From positions 6,646,645 to 6,710,644 of the forward strand of contig NZ_AP018178.1 in NCBI RefSeq assembly GCF_002368195.1: a stretch of DNA of 64,000 nt. The letters are read 5' to 3'. The position numbers were made by a program, and so were the translations under genes. The notes under the pieces are model-generated. The model did not search any database. It was not told the origin of the DNA and worked only from the letters and a program-made list of their open reading frames with translations. Each line of letters starts with the position of its first letter. The first letter of the stretch is position 1. Shown one piece after another: positions 1 through 8,553 of this stretch. The DNA is from Calothrix sp. NIES-2100. Lineage in GTDB: Bacteria; Cyanobacteriota; Cyanobacteriia; Cyanobacteriales; Nostocaceae.

Positions 1-296
1 AGATTAAGCTGAGGATTTTCTCCTAAAACATAGCCTTCTGTAAGAATAGCTAATGCAATAGTATAAACTGGAATTACAACGAAAAAATAAAATATAAGAA
101 ATAGATAGTAGGGAATCAATAATATGGGATTTGAAGCAAGATTTAAGGTTAAAATAAGATATATGATTGAGAAGGGCAGCATCATACATAAAAGAATAAA
201 AAAACTTCGGAAATACTTTAAATATAAATCGAAGCCCATTGCTATAAGTTCAAACAATCCAAGCTTTTTTGTCTGAAGATCGGAAAGGATACTCAT
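1..296 (-). CDS. Integral membrane protein, 3' part missing (runs off left edge)
   Basis: The reading frame opens with ATG at 296 (MSILSDLQTKKLGLFELIAM) and stays open for 98 codons to the window edge, so the C-terminus is missing. Two strongly hydrophobic stretches at roughly residues 34-56 and 63-88 are typical membrane helices, separated by a short polar turn. The N-terminal charged segment followed by paired helices resembles bacterial multi-pass proteins of the DUF975 or glycerophosphodiesterase-membrane-domain type, but the fragment is too short to name. A 61-residue frame in the same place is an out-of-frame shadow. Function unknown; the call rests on hydrophobicity and frame length only. 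Confidence 0.55.
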   Translation of the reverse strand, partial: MSILSDLQTKKLGLFELIAMGFDLYLKYFRSFFILLCMMLPFSIIYLILTLNLASNPILLIPYYLFLIFYFFVVIPVYTIALAILTEGYVLGENPQLN

Positions 297-444
297 ACAG
301 GATAATCTCTCACTGCTGCTATAGCCTTGCTTAACTATAAGACTTTTGCTTAACGTTGATAGTACCCACTGAGGTACTCTTAAATAAATTTTTGTAAAAT
401 TATTGGATGAATAATAAATAAATATTTATTAATTGCTAACAAGA

Positions 445-2088
445 TTATCTGAGATTTGCCTCGTGCAATGACACGGCTACTCGAAAGCCAATGGTAAGCA
501 CTTTGTTTGTAGGCGGAATGCCGTTTCGATAGGCAGAACGACAGATAGCCGGTTCATCCATCCAGGAACCACCCCGAATAACTCTGGGGAAAGTTCGGCG
601 ATCGCTAATTCGGACACTTCCGTCGGCTGGTGCATTCTTATAGTCGTCATACCAGTGATCGGCGCACCATTCCCAGACGTTACCATGCATTTCATCTAGT
701 CCGAAAGCATTCGCTGCATTATGAGAACCTACTTCACTAGTTTGTTGACTAGCTAGTCCTTCAGGGCCAGAACGATATCGTTTGCTTGCGTCATAACTGG
801 CAAGTTGAGGAGAAATCGTTTCGCCAAAGTAGAATGGTGTTTCTGTGCCTGCACGACAAGCATATTCCCATTCGGCTTCGCTGGGTAAACGATAAGGCTT
901 CCCAGTTTGTAATTGCAAACGCTCGCAAAACTCGATCGCCTCAAACCAAGTAATGTGTTCTACAGGTAAATTATCACCTTGAAAGGAGGAAGGGTCAGGA
1001 TTCAGTTCAATCCGGACTTTGGTAATCTTGGTAATTGCCCGCCACTGGGCTTGTGTCACAGGAAAACGACTTAAAAAGAAAGACCCAATGTTGACTGGAT
1101 GTTGAGGGCGTTCCCGATAGTCTCCTTCTTTTTGTGCAGTTCCCATTAAGTATTTGCCTTCTGGTATACGCACCATTTCTAAGGAAATCTTCCCTTCTAA
1201 TCGCTCATAAAACAGGGTTGCTTGTTGTTCATGTCGCTCAATTAGCCAGCGTGAACCCAACCCCATAAACTGGGGTTGACGAATTAATTTAGCTATCTCA
1301 AATTTAAATGACTTTAGAGAAGGTGCCCTGAATGCAATCGGGTTGATATGCCAATTAGAGTCCTGGAATTCAGGAATGGGTAAAGTGACTCCAGCTACGA
1401 CAATTCGATGATTGTGCGCTGGCAAAGATTTGAAGGTTGATTCGGCTTGGATATGATTGCCACGAGCCAGTTCGCGCATCCCTTGAAGATACACTAGCAG
1501 GGGTTCAAAATGAGCCTGACGCAGAGGAGTGGCGATCGCTTCTGCTAACGATGTCATCCGCAGCCATTCTGTTTTTTCGCTAAGGCTTAATTCCGCAAGT
1601 GTCCCAGCCAAATCATGGGCGACAGCCTCCGGATAAACATACGCAAGTGCCGTCCAACGTTGAGCCTGAGCCAGAGTTTGTACTGATGATTTAGAATCAT
1701 TCAATTCTCGCTGCACGTAGGACAGTAAAAAATGGGCTAATTCCTCAACACGCTTGTGACCGAAGCGAGGATGATGAATCATTTGCTCTAATAGATAATT
1801 GCGTATATCTACATCTATTTCATATAGCTCATGTCCTACCTCGCGACAAAGCGGAGAGAGTAGCAAGTCGGCTACTGCAATCCACGGCACTTTTAAATCC
1901 TGGTTTTTTAAATCTTTTTGAAAATTCGCCCAGAGACAGTAGGTTAAATGGGGCGTGAGAGCAATGGGCAAGGCAGCATGATAGGCTAGGTATAAATGGG
2001 CTTCGGTAAATCGTTTTTGGAATGATGCGATCGCCTGCTCGATTTCAAGAGAACGTGTTGTTGGCAGCAAATTACTAGCATTCGTCAT
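445..2088 (-). CDS. FGE-sulfatase (SUMF1) domain protein of a vWA-MoxR conflict cassette
   Basis: 547 aa from the ATG at 2088, chosen because GGAGAG lies just upstream and this start follows the previous stop by one base; a longer frame from 2133 overlaps that gene. Residues about 10-230 are an all-helical region with a PWIAVADLLLSPLC stretch that I remember as recurrent in cyanobacterial proteins of this kind. Residues about 302-540 form a SUMF1/FGE-like fold (LPSEAEWEYACRAG, GNVWEW, RVIRGGSW). True formylglycine-generating enzymes use two cysteines after RGGSW; here the segment is RGGSWMDEPAICRSAYRNG with one cysteine, so formylglycine synthesis is unlikely. It is the last gene of the four-gene cassette, and a binding or scaffold role is inferred from context. 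Confidence 0.8.
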   Translation of the reverse strand: MTNASNLLPTTRSLEIEQAIASFQKRFTEAHLYLAYHAALPIALTPHLTYCLWANFQKDLKNQDLKVPWIAVADLLLSPLCREVGHELYEIDVDIRNYLLEQMIHHPRFGHKRVEELAHFLLSYVQRELNDSKSSVQTLAQAQRWTALAYVYPEAVAHDLAGTLAELSLSEKTEWLRMTSLAEAIATPLRQAHFEPLLVYLQGMRELARGNHIQAESTFKSLPAHNHRIVVAGVTLPIPEFQDSNWHINPIAFRAPSLKSFKFEIAKLIRQPQFMGLGSRWLIERHEQQATLFYERLEGKISLEMVRIPEGKYLMGTAQKEGDYRERPQHPVNIGSFFLSRFPVTQAQWRAITKITKVRIELNPDPSSFQGDNLPVEHITWFEAIEFCERLQLQTGKPYRLPSEAEWEYACRAGTETPFYFGETISPQLASYDASKRYRSGPEGLASQQTSEVGSHNAANAFGLDEMHGNVWEWCADHWYDDYKNAPADGSVRISDRRTFPRVIRGGSWMDEPAICRSAYRNGIPPTNKVLTIGFRVAVSLHEANLR

Positions 2089-2089
2089 A

Positions 2090-3790
2090 TTACTCTCCGT
2101 CCTTTGATGGTTGATGCCGTCCACGCAGGACATCGACCGCTCTGTAAAATTCCTGACGATTTACCTCAAACATGGGAACTAAAGCCGCAATTTCATGGGC
2201 GGTTGTGGTTTCCCAGCGATCGCGAGGAACCGGATTAAGCCATGTAATATAGCGTACATACTGCCCTAGCTCTTTTAAAAAGAATTTTGTTAACCGCCGT
2301 CGCCTAGAACTAAATCCACCACGCGCTGCACCAGCATCACTAAAAATCAAGCAAACTGTTCTAGTTTTAGGCAAGTTTGATAAACAATCATCTATTGATT
2401 CTGCTTCTAAATGATAGCGATCGCGGTACAGATATTCATCCGGACAGTTGTGAAAGTAGTAAACCCTAACCTGGCTGAAGCGCCCTCCACGCAATGCTGT
2501 ATCTGCCAATTCTTGAGAAAGGTGGTGAAACGGAACCATTGAACCATCCCGATCGATTAATAGCAGAAGTTCTATGCGGTTAGTACGTCGTGGAACCAAC
2601 ACAGGATTTAATAAAACTCCGTGCTGAGCAACCTGTTGAATAGTGGCTTCCATATCTAACTCAATGGGTGGCCCCTCCCGACTAAACTGACGCAGATAAC
2701 GCCACCCTTGCTTCATTTGTCGATGGGTGACAAGCAAATCGTTAACGATGAGGGGAAATTCGCTAAGTTGGTCGTCAGATCGCCTGATTGTTTTAGCCAC
2801 TTGAATCTCGTCAGCCATTGTCCGAATGACTTCAGGCGAAAGCATTGTTCTGGGTAAGTTGGTATAAGTTTGGGGAACGATCGCCTCATCCCTGGAAGAA
2901 GTTGTCTGTCGAATTTTCCACATATTCCAGACAATAACAAGCAAAATTATGCAAACAGCTATAATCCATAGTTCTTCCGAATATTTAGCAATATTATTGA
3001 TAATAGTTGCTAAATTAGGAAAAATATTCGCAAAAAATGCCCATATACCCCCATCATCATCTTGGATAGTTAAGACTGCTACCTTATGAGCGCCAAGTTT
3101 GGCTCCACCTTGAATGTTAGTTAAAGATAAAGTAATCGGCCGGTCAATTTCAGCCTTATTGTTGTTAACAATAGGAATTTCGATTATTTTTTCGGTTTTA
3201 CCGTTAGGAAATAAAAACTTTTGAGGAGTAGTATTGAGACGGTTTGATTCTGATAAAGTCAATGTGCCGCTGACCGCTCCCTGACTACCGCCAGTACGAA
3301 TAATTTTGATTTTAGCTGTCTTGTCAGTTTCTTTAGCAATGTAGTGAGGAGTAATCAAAGGAATGCCATCAAAGGCTAAACTACCAGCCCCAATTGATTT
3401 TCTAGAATTAAGCTGTGTTAGGAAGAATGCGCTACCGATCGCAACAACACAGGTAGTCAGTCCTATCAACACAAAACGTCGGATTTTGACTGTTTCACGT
3501 TTCCTAGAAATCGGCTGTTCCTGTTGATTCGTTGTTGAGTCAGTGTTGTCAAGTTCAGGTTTAACAAAAATTTGTTCTGGAATCAGCTGGTCGAAATAAT
3601 CCTGAAAAATTTGCTTTTCTCGCTCAGATTTGACCCAAAGAGCGCAGCATAGTTGAGCCAGTGCAGTGCGATCGCGTATCCCAAACCCTCCATGAACAGC
3701 CTGAAGCAGCAGGTGATATTCTGCCAACCCTAACGGCAAACCTGCTTCCCTTAAACAGGTGAATAGTTCTAGCAGTGCCGGATCATTCAC
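2090..3790 (-). CDS. Two-pass membrane protein with Calx-beta segment and C-terminal vWA domain
   Basis: 566 aa from a GTG at 3790 whose first codons overlap the MoxR stop by 8 nt, a translational-coupling arrangement. Residues 1-75 are a helical N-terminal region similar to that of CoxE/vWA partners. Residues about 105-124 are a membrane helix and about 137-247 a Calx-beta-like beta-sandwich ending in TIQDDDG. Residues about 273-291 are a second helix, and about 405-550 a vWA domain with an altered MIDAS motif D413-R-D-G-S417. If both helices span the membrane, the Calx-beta part is periplasmic and the vWA part cytoplasmic next to the ATPase. vWA domains pair with MoxR ATPases in many systems. 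Sensing the envelope is an inference. Confidence 0.78.
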   Translation of the reverse strand: MNDPALLELFTCLREAGLPLGLAEYHLLLQAVHGGFGIRDRTALAQLCCALWVKSEREKQIFQDYFDQLIPEQIFVKPELDNTDSTTNQQEQPISRKRETVKIRRFVLIGLTTCVVAIGSAFFLTQLNSRKSIGAGSLAFDGIPLITPHYIAKETDKTAKIKIIRTGGSQGAVSGTLTLSESNRLNTTPQKFLFPNGKTEKIIEIPIVNNNKAEIDRPITLSLTNIQGGAKLGAHKVAVLTIQDDDGGIWAFFANIFPNLATIINNIAKYSEELWIIAVCIILLVIVWNMWKIRQTTSSRDEAIVPQTYTNLPRTMLSPEVIRTMADEIQVAKTIRRSDDQLSEFPLIVNDLLVTHRQMKQGWRYLRQFSREGPPIELDMEATIQQVAQHGVLLNPVLVPRRTNRIELLLLIDRDGSMVPFHHLSQELADTALRGGRFSQVRVYYFHNCPDEYLYRDRYHLEAESIDDCLSNLPKTRTVCLIFSDAGAARGGFSSRRRRLTKFFLKELGQYVRYITWLNPVPRDRWETTTAHEIAALVPMFEVNRQEFYRAVDVLRGRHQPSKDGE

Positions 3791-4736
3791 GATCGCTACT
3801 GAGCCTCAAGTAATTCACATGGGCATCCCAACTTTTGAGTAATACTTCTAAGTAAGGCAGGCGATTATCTCCCGATAACTTTTTTAAGGCTTCTGGCAAC
3901 GAATCTCGCTTCAGTGCCTTAATCCAATCGAGCAATTCACTGGTACTTACATTCTTACTGAATTTGCCTGTTTCGCCATAGAGAGTTTCACGTAATTCCA
4001 TAAACCGAGAAACGGCTTTGTCTACCAATTCCTCTGCAATATCAGGGAAGCGATTTTTGACAATTTGCACTATTTGCCGATCGCTGGGAAAATTGATGCG
4101 GTAAAATAAACACCGACGCAAAAAAGCATCAGGTAGATCTTTCTCATCATTACTAGTGATGAAGACAATTGGTGGATTGATCGCCTGAATTTCCTTTTCT
4201 TTCCCGTTTTCTCGTACTTCTTCAATCTTAATCAGTTGCTCATCAAGTTCCAGCAATAAATCATTGGGAAAATCGATGTCAGCTTTGTCAATCTCATCGA
4301 TTAAAACTACTGTGCGCTTTGGATTAATAAAAGCTCGCCCTAATGGACCAAGACGGATATAAGAATTTGCATCGTTAAAGCGTTGCTTATCTTCAATAGT
4401 TAAAGAACCGGATGCGGCTAATTGAGCATCTCGCAGTCGCCCAATGGTATCATAAACATATAATCCATCTTTAGCTCGACTTGTGGATTTTACATACCAA
4501 GCCTCAAAATCTAGCCCTAATTCATAAGCGACTGCAAGAGCTAATTGGGTTTTCCCACATCCAGGTTCTCCTTTGAGTAATAATGGACGACCTAAGTAAA
4601 TTGCTAGATTCACAACATCCACTAATTCTTGACTAGGCAAGTAAGGGTAGATGAGCTTACCTTTGTAGCTTTCTCCTTGTTTCGGTTGTTTTCTACCTGT
4701 ATACTCCAGGCGATCGGAATTTAAAGGCGTAACCAC
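3783..4736 (-). CDS. MoxR-family AAA+ ATPase
   Basis: 317 aa. The start is GTG at 4736, preceded by GGAGG 5 nt upstream and lying inside the previous gene (16-nt overlap). Walker A GEPGCGKT is at residues 56-63, Walker B VVLIDEIDKAD at 143-153, the sensor-1 region TSN at 194-196, and LPDAFLRRC at about 201-209 supplies arginine-finger candidates. These and the compact length place it in the MoxR/RavA branch of AAA+ proteins, which remodel or activate partner proteins, usually with a vWA co-chaperone; the vWA gene follows immediately. All ATPase motifs look intact, so it should be the energy-using component of the cassette. Confidence 0.9.
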   Translation of the reverse strand: MVTPLNSDRLEYTGRKQPKQGESYKGKLIYPYLPSQELVDVVNLAIYLGRPLLLKGEPGCGKTQLALAVAYELGLDFEAWYVKSTSRAKDGLYVYDTIGRLRDAQLAASGSLTIEDKQRFNDANSYIRLGPLGRAFINPKRTVVLIDEIDKADIDFPNDLLLELDEQLIKIEEVRENGKEKEIQAINPPIVFITSNDEKDLPDAFLRRCLFYRINFPSDRQIVQIVKNRFPDIAEELVDKAVSRFMELRETLYGETGKFSKNVSTSELLDWIKALKRDSLPEALKKLSGDNRLPYLEVLLKSWDAHVNYLRLSSDRE

Positions 4737-5746
4737 TTACCCTCCTGTTCAGACAAACTACAACCACAAAGATTGCAAACTTTTCGTAGGGTTGGGATTG
4801 GAATCCCTTGCTTCTCTAAAAGCACTTTAACGGTTTCTGCCTTATTAGCAGACATAGCTGGAGGTAAGAAATCGCTCTGATAATTTAACCAATCCCGCAA
4901 CTCTTCCTCTGAAAATGGATCGATCAAAGGTAATTCCAGAGGGTAAATCGGTTGCCAATCTGAATGATAATTCTCGACAAAACCAACATTCCACCGAGCT
5001 ACTACACCTTGATAGTCTAGAAGGAAAATAAATAGTTTAAATGTATTTTGTTGATTCTGGGATTCTAGGAATTTTTGAGTGAGTAATTTCCAAAAATCGG
5101 TTAATAAGTCAGACAGGTTTTCTTTAATAGTTTCATCAACGTTATTAAACACAATTATAACATTTTGTGATTGCCATAAATCACAAATTTTGCTAGCAAT
5201 TTGAGCAGGTGAGCTATTTTCCAATAAACCAACTCGATCTGCAAATTCTGCCCAAATTGCTGAGATGTCTGTTCTTGATGAAGTTCGATTTAAATCAATA
5301 ATAATATTTCTTCCCTCTAAACTACTGGGGATAATCGCAGCTAAGCGATTGAGTAACCATCTTTGACCATATTCCTTGGTAGCTCCTTGAATCAAAAATA
5401 CACCATAAGAATATTTACCAGCAATCTCTTCAAAGAGGTTGTGCTGTTCCCAGTATCCTAACTTCAATAGTGATTTATATAAAACATCCAAGTTTGAGTA
5501 TTTTTCTAAGTTAGAGTTTCCCGCTTGTTTAGATTGATTAATTTGCTCTTCTAACTCGTCAAGTTCTTGCTCTAAATTTAGCAATTCTTCTTCATATTCT
5601 TCTATTTTTTGATCCAGTTCATATTTCGCTTCTGAATCGGTTTTGACTATTCGTTCTTTCTTAAACCATTTCAACTTTTTCCGAATTTCCTCATATTCAT
5701 CTTCCAAGTCTTCACGTTTTGCCTCCAAACGTTTCAGCGAAGACAT
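4721..5746 (-). CDS. Coiled-coil protein with degenerate (inactive) STAND-like NTPase domain
   Basis: 341 aa starting at ATG 5746 behind a strong AGGAG. Residues 1-73 are a highly charged heptad-rich coiled coil. From about residue 85 a STAND/NACHT-like alpha-beta domain is visible: LLKLGYWEQHNLFEE, then GVFLIQGATKEYGQRWLLN where a P-loop should be, then NVIIVFNNVDE in the Walker B place. The GK[ST] of the P-loop and the acidic Walker B pair are absent, so nucleotide hydrolysis is unlikely. Inactive STAND modules of this kind have been described in bacterial conflict systems as signal-transducing adaptors. The coiled coil suggests oligomerisation. It is the first of four overlapping genes and lies 258 bp downstream of the CHAT-TIR gene. 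Confidence 0.7.
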   Translation of the reverse strand: MSSLKRLEAKREDLEDEYEEIRKKLKWFKKERIVKTDSEAKYELDQKIEEYEEELLNLEQELDELEEQINQSKQAGNSNLEKYSNLDVLYKSLLKLGYWEQHNLFEEIAGKYSYGVFLIQGATKEYGQRWLLNRLAAIIPSSLEGRNIIIDLNRTSSRTDISAIWAEFADRVGLLENSSPAQIASKICDLWQSQNVIIVFNNVDETIKENLSDLLTDFWKLLTQKFLESQNQQNTFKLFIFLLDYQGVVARWNVGFVENYHSDWQPIYPLELPLIDPFSEEELRDWLNYQSDFLPPAMSANKAETVKVLLEKQGIPIPTLRKVCNLCGCSLSEQEGKWLRL

Positions 5747-5769
5747 ATCTTCTCCTAAATATTTAAAAT

Positions 5770-5798
5770 AATTAATCTAGCTTGGATTGTAACATCAA
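5770..5798 (-). promoter_or_regulatory. Candidate promoter of the iSTAND-MoxR-vWA-FGE operon
   Basis: On the minus strand a TTGATG (5793-5798) and a TTAATT (5770-5775) are separated by 17 bp, 23 bp before the ATG at 5746. The -35 matches consensus well and the -10 only weakly. It would give the four-gene operon its own promoter in addition to any read-through from the CHAT-TIR gene. Confidence 0.3.
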
Positions 5799-6004
5799 TA
5801 TTTATCTCAAGAATAACTTGCAGCCAGGGAAAATTGCGTCGTGTTGAAGAACATATTAAAAAAGTTATTCCAGTATTTTTAAATCGAGATTAATATCATC
5901 ATTTGGCAATGACGAAAAAACTGGGGAGAAATATTTTAAATTCTGCCCCTAAACTTTTCTGGCTCTGCGTTTACAGACTACTCAACTACTTTGGATATTC
6001 TCTA

Positions 6005-7120
6005 CTATTTTGACCCATTCCTGAGGGAGTTAACTGCCTTGCGAATCCCTTCGACCACATTCAGAAACGCGGCATCGCGATCGCTCCACTGTGTCACAGG
6101 CTTGGCATCTTGCGGCAGAACCTGGAGCTTACTAAATGGAGAATCTTGCCAATCGCAGGGTCGCAAAATAATCGGAATCACCCTTGCGGTGCCTGCATTA
6201 TGTCGCGCGATCGCCTGCTGCATCTCAACGTCATAGCAGTAGTCTGATGCCATGAAGGGGGGACTGATCAGCAGTAGAATAATGCGAGCAGATTGCAGCC
6301 GCTGTTTTATTTGAGCTTCCCATTCTTCCCCTGCTTCGATCGCCCGATCATGCCAGGCAGTAATTTTACCCTGTCGTCTGAGGTTAGCTAGCTGGGTGAC
6401 TAATTCTTCCCGTAGCTCGTCATCTTTATGAGAATAGGAGATAAAAACATCTATAGGGCTATTGTGCGGTTGCTCAACTGAAGCTTGGGGGGCTGATGGC
6501 ACAGAAATATCTGGAGTTGGTTGAATTGTGGCATCCCCAGACGTAGATTTCTTGAGCAGCACCGGGGTTAAGTGTTCTGCAATACCTGCCATCTGAATTG
6601 CTGCACACCCCAGTTTATAGGCAAACTCGATCGGACGACCTGCCCCCAACGCATCGTAGAATCCCACTGCGAACTCGATCGCCGCGCGATCGCCAATTGC
6701 CTGGTTCATGCCAATCACGTAGTCTATGTGTTGGGCGATCGCATGGGCTTGTACTTCGGAATAACAACCGTTAAGCACAACACAGCGAATTTGGTCAGCA
6801 AACAGTTTAAATAGCCCTGCTAATGCGTCCCCATCCACAAGCTTTGCGTTGCCAATTTCATCTTCAAAAACCAGCCCTTTATCCCCCGTTCCATGTCCTG
6901 AAAAATGGATAATCTGCGGATTCAAATCGAGCATAGCTCTTTGAATATCACGAGGACGAACCGCTAAACGTTGTTCCAGCTTAAATTGGTCACGCTTTTG
7001 AGCGCGTTGCAGTCCTTCTCCAATGTCCCGTAGCTCTTGATCAAGCCGTAAACGAGTTGTGTTTTTGGGATTGGCAGCGAGAAATAAGATACTTTGCGAA
7101 TGACTGCTAGAAAAATTCAT
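6005..7120 (-). CDS. CHAT protease-TIR domain fusion protein
   Basis: 371 aa. Residues about 8-190 are a CHAT (caspase-HetF-associated) peptidase domain with the expected dyad, H76 in IHFSGHG and C119 in VVLNGCYSE. A short Pro/Ser linker leads to a TIR domain at about 222-365 (IDVFISYSHKDDELREEL, SPPFMASDYCYDVEM). The acidic residue E299 sits where catalytic TIRs keep the NADase glutamate. CHAT proteins act as proteases in bacterial immunity and cell death, and many bacterial TIRs degrade NAD+ or make nucleotide signals. Both domains look catalytically competent, with no TPR or transmembrane part. Context makes it the likely effector of the adjacent cassette. Two perfect inverted repeats lie just upstream. 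Confidence 0.88.
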   Translation of the reverse strand: MNFSSSHSQSILFLAANPKNTTRLRLDQELRDIGEGLQRAQKRDQFKLEQRLAVRPRDIQRAMLDLNPQIIHFSGHGTGDKGLVFEDEIGNAKLVDGDALAGLFKLFADQIRCVVLNGCYSEVQAHAIAQHIDYVIGMNQAIGDRAAIEFAVGFYDALGAGRPIEFAYKLGCAAIQMAGIAEHLTPVLLKKSTSGDATIQPTPDISVPSAPQASVEQPHNSPIDVFISYSHKDDELREELVTQLANLRRQGKITAWHDRAIEAGEEWEAQIKQRLQSARIILLLISPPFMASDYCYDVEMQQAIARHNAGTARVIPIILRPCDWQDSPFSKLQVLPQDAKPVTQWSDRDAAFLNVVEGIRKAVNSLRNGSK

Positions 7121-7567
7121 AAAGGACTTGGCTGAATACAGTGGCTTACTTTTGTCTTATTATTAACCAAGACAAAACTTATTGGCTCAATAAGTAGAAC
7201 CTTTTTTGACTAAATTTGGGGGTTTAAGTCCCCTGCAACTATCAAGCAGCGCGTTTTATGTCGGGGTAAAATCCCTGTTACAAAACGTAATTACGAATTG
7301 TTTTAATCATTCTCTCCAGAGTAAAAAATAAAATCGTTCCTACACAAGGCTTGGCGGCAAAAAATGTAATTTTCAGCATAATCTTACAAAGTCAAGCTTT
7401 AAAGCCAATTGCTGTATTAGGTTGAAATTTTGCCGTCAATTTTGATTTTTTTCCAGAGTGATGAAATGCTAACCAATATAGCTTTTATGGGCTAGAGCAT
7501 ATAAATATAATTCAGTAGTTCAATAGCACAAATTAGCTCGGCTACAACATAGTAGATATCAGACCCA
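7121..7567. other. Intergenic region, 447 bp
   Basis: Apart from the paired palindromes near 7150-7194 this AT-rich stretch holds no convincing gene on either strand. It must contain the promoter of the minus-strand CHAT-TIR gene and the 3' end signals of whatever transcript reads through from the SDR gene at 8449. Confidence 0.5.
7150..7194. promoter_or_regulatory. Paired palindromes upstream of the CHAT-TIR gene
   Basis: Two perfect inverted repeats lie side by side 30-74 bp upstream of the start at 7120. One is TTTTGTCTT/AAGACAAAA (7150-7158 and 7169-7177, 10-nt spacer). The other is CTTATTG/CAATAAG (7178-7184 and 7188-7194, 3-nt spacer). The position suits operators for a repressor or a structured leader. 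No regulator gene is adjacent, so the binding protein is unknown. Confidence 0.45.
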
Positions 7568-8449
7568 TTAGACAAGAGGTCTATTAACTAATGCTGCTAA
7601 TTCTTCTTTTAAAGATAAAGGTTGATATCCTAATGCAAATGCTTTAGAACTATCTAAAGAAACATCTGCCGGTCTAGGTGCTGCCATTTTTACATCTTGT
7701 TGATAACAGCCTTTAATTTTTCCATCGGTAATTTGAAAGACCTCTACTAATAACTTACCAAAATCGTAGCGCGAAATTCTTTCTTTCCCACCTAGGTGAA
7801 TCACCCCTTGGACTTTTTCTAAGGCTAATAAAAGTCCTTTTGCGGCAGTTGTACCACTTGCTGGCGTGCGGAATTCATCTATAAATAAATTTAGTTCTTT
7901 ACCTGCTTTTAAGGTTTCTATAAATGGTTGAATAAAGCTTTTAGCAGTGGGTGTACCTATGCCAAACATTAATGGCATCCTACAGACTGCTGTATGAGGA
8001 TATCGTTCTAACATACCTAATTCAGCTTTGACTTTTTGCTCACCATAAAGACTCACAGGAGACACTGAATCTGTTTCTTTATAGGGAGCATTTAAACCAT
8101 TAAAAACTAAGTCTGTTGATGTAAACGCACAAGGAATTGCATAATCAGCACAAAGTCCTGCTAGATTGCAGGATGCTGTGACATTAATTGTATATGATTC
8201 TTCAGGATGATTTTGGCAAAAGTTAGGTTGAGAATTCGCCGCAGTATGAATAACTGCTGTGGGATTAATATCATTAAATATATCTTTTAATTCCTGAAAA
8301 TCTGTCAAATTGACTTTCACTGTCTTGACACCAGGTATTTCTAGAGAATGGGAAAAATAAGTACTGTAAACTTCCCATTCTGTTTTTGCTAACTGGCAAA
8401 TATGCCAACCTAAAAAGCCACTAGCTCCAGTAATCAATAATTTTTTCAT
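7568..8449 (-). CDS. RmlD-like SDR, sugar-nucleotide reductase family
   Basis: 293 aa, ATG at 8449. The N-terminus KKLLITGASGFLGWHI carries the Rossmann GxxGxxG of extended short-chain dehydrogenases; STDLVFNG at about residues 110-117 and YGEQK at about 134-138 give the Ser/Thr and YxxxK active site. Overall layout matches the RmlD substrate-binding family (dTDP-4-dehydrorhamnose reductase-like), but the genuine rfbD lies at 59.4 kb in an rfbBACD operon, so this copy probably acts on another sugar nucleotide or a methionine-adenosyltransferase-like partner. It stands alone with long intergenic regions on both sides. Confidence 0.8.
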   Translation of the reverse strand: MKKLLITGASGFLGWHICQLAKTEWEVYSTYFSHSLEIPGVKTVKVNLTDFQELKDIFNDINPTAVIHTAANSQPNFCQNHPEESYTINVTASCNLAGLCADYAIPCAFTSTDLVFNGLNAPYKETDSVSPVSLYGEQKVKAELGMLERYPHTAVCRMPLMFGIGTPTAKSFIQPFIETLKAGKELNLFIDEFRTPASGTTAAKGLLLALEKVQGVIHLGGKERISRYDFGKLLVEVFQITDGKIKGCYQQDVKMAAPRPADVSLDSSKAFALGYQPLSLKEELAALVNRPLV

Positions 8450-8507
8450 ATTTTTTGGAAATAATCTAACTATAGATAAGTCGAACAGAGTAAATAATTA
8501 AAGGTTT

Positions 8508-8553
8508 GTAGTGAGGACTTTAGTTCGCAAATAAGGACTGAAGTCCTTACTAC
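8508..8553. repeat. Interspersed inverted repeat
   Basis: GTAGTGAGGACTT pairs almost perfectly with AAGTCCTTACTAC around a central AT-rich loop, making a stem of about 19 bp with few mismatches. This is the look of a dispersed cyanobacterial palindromic repeat; a related GTAGTAGCACTG hairpin occurs at 35228-35261. Confidence 0.5.

Noticed and set aside
4..189. 61-residue frame at the left edge
   Set aside because: A different frame on the same strand (start 296) gives clear membrane helices and is open to the edge.
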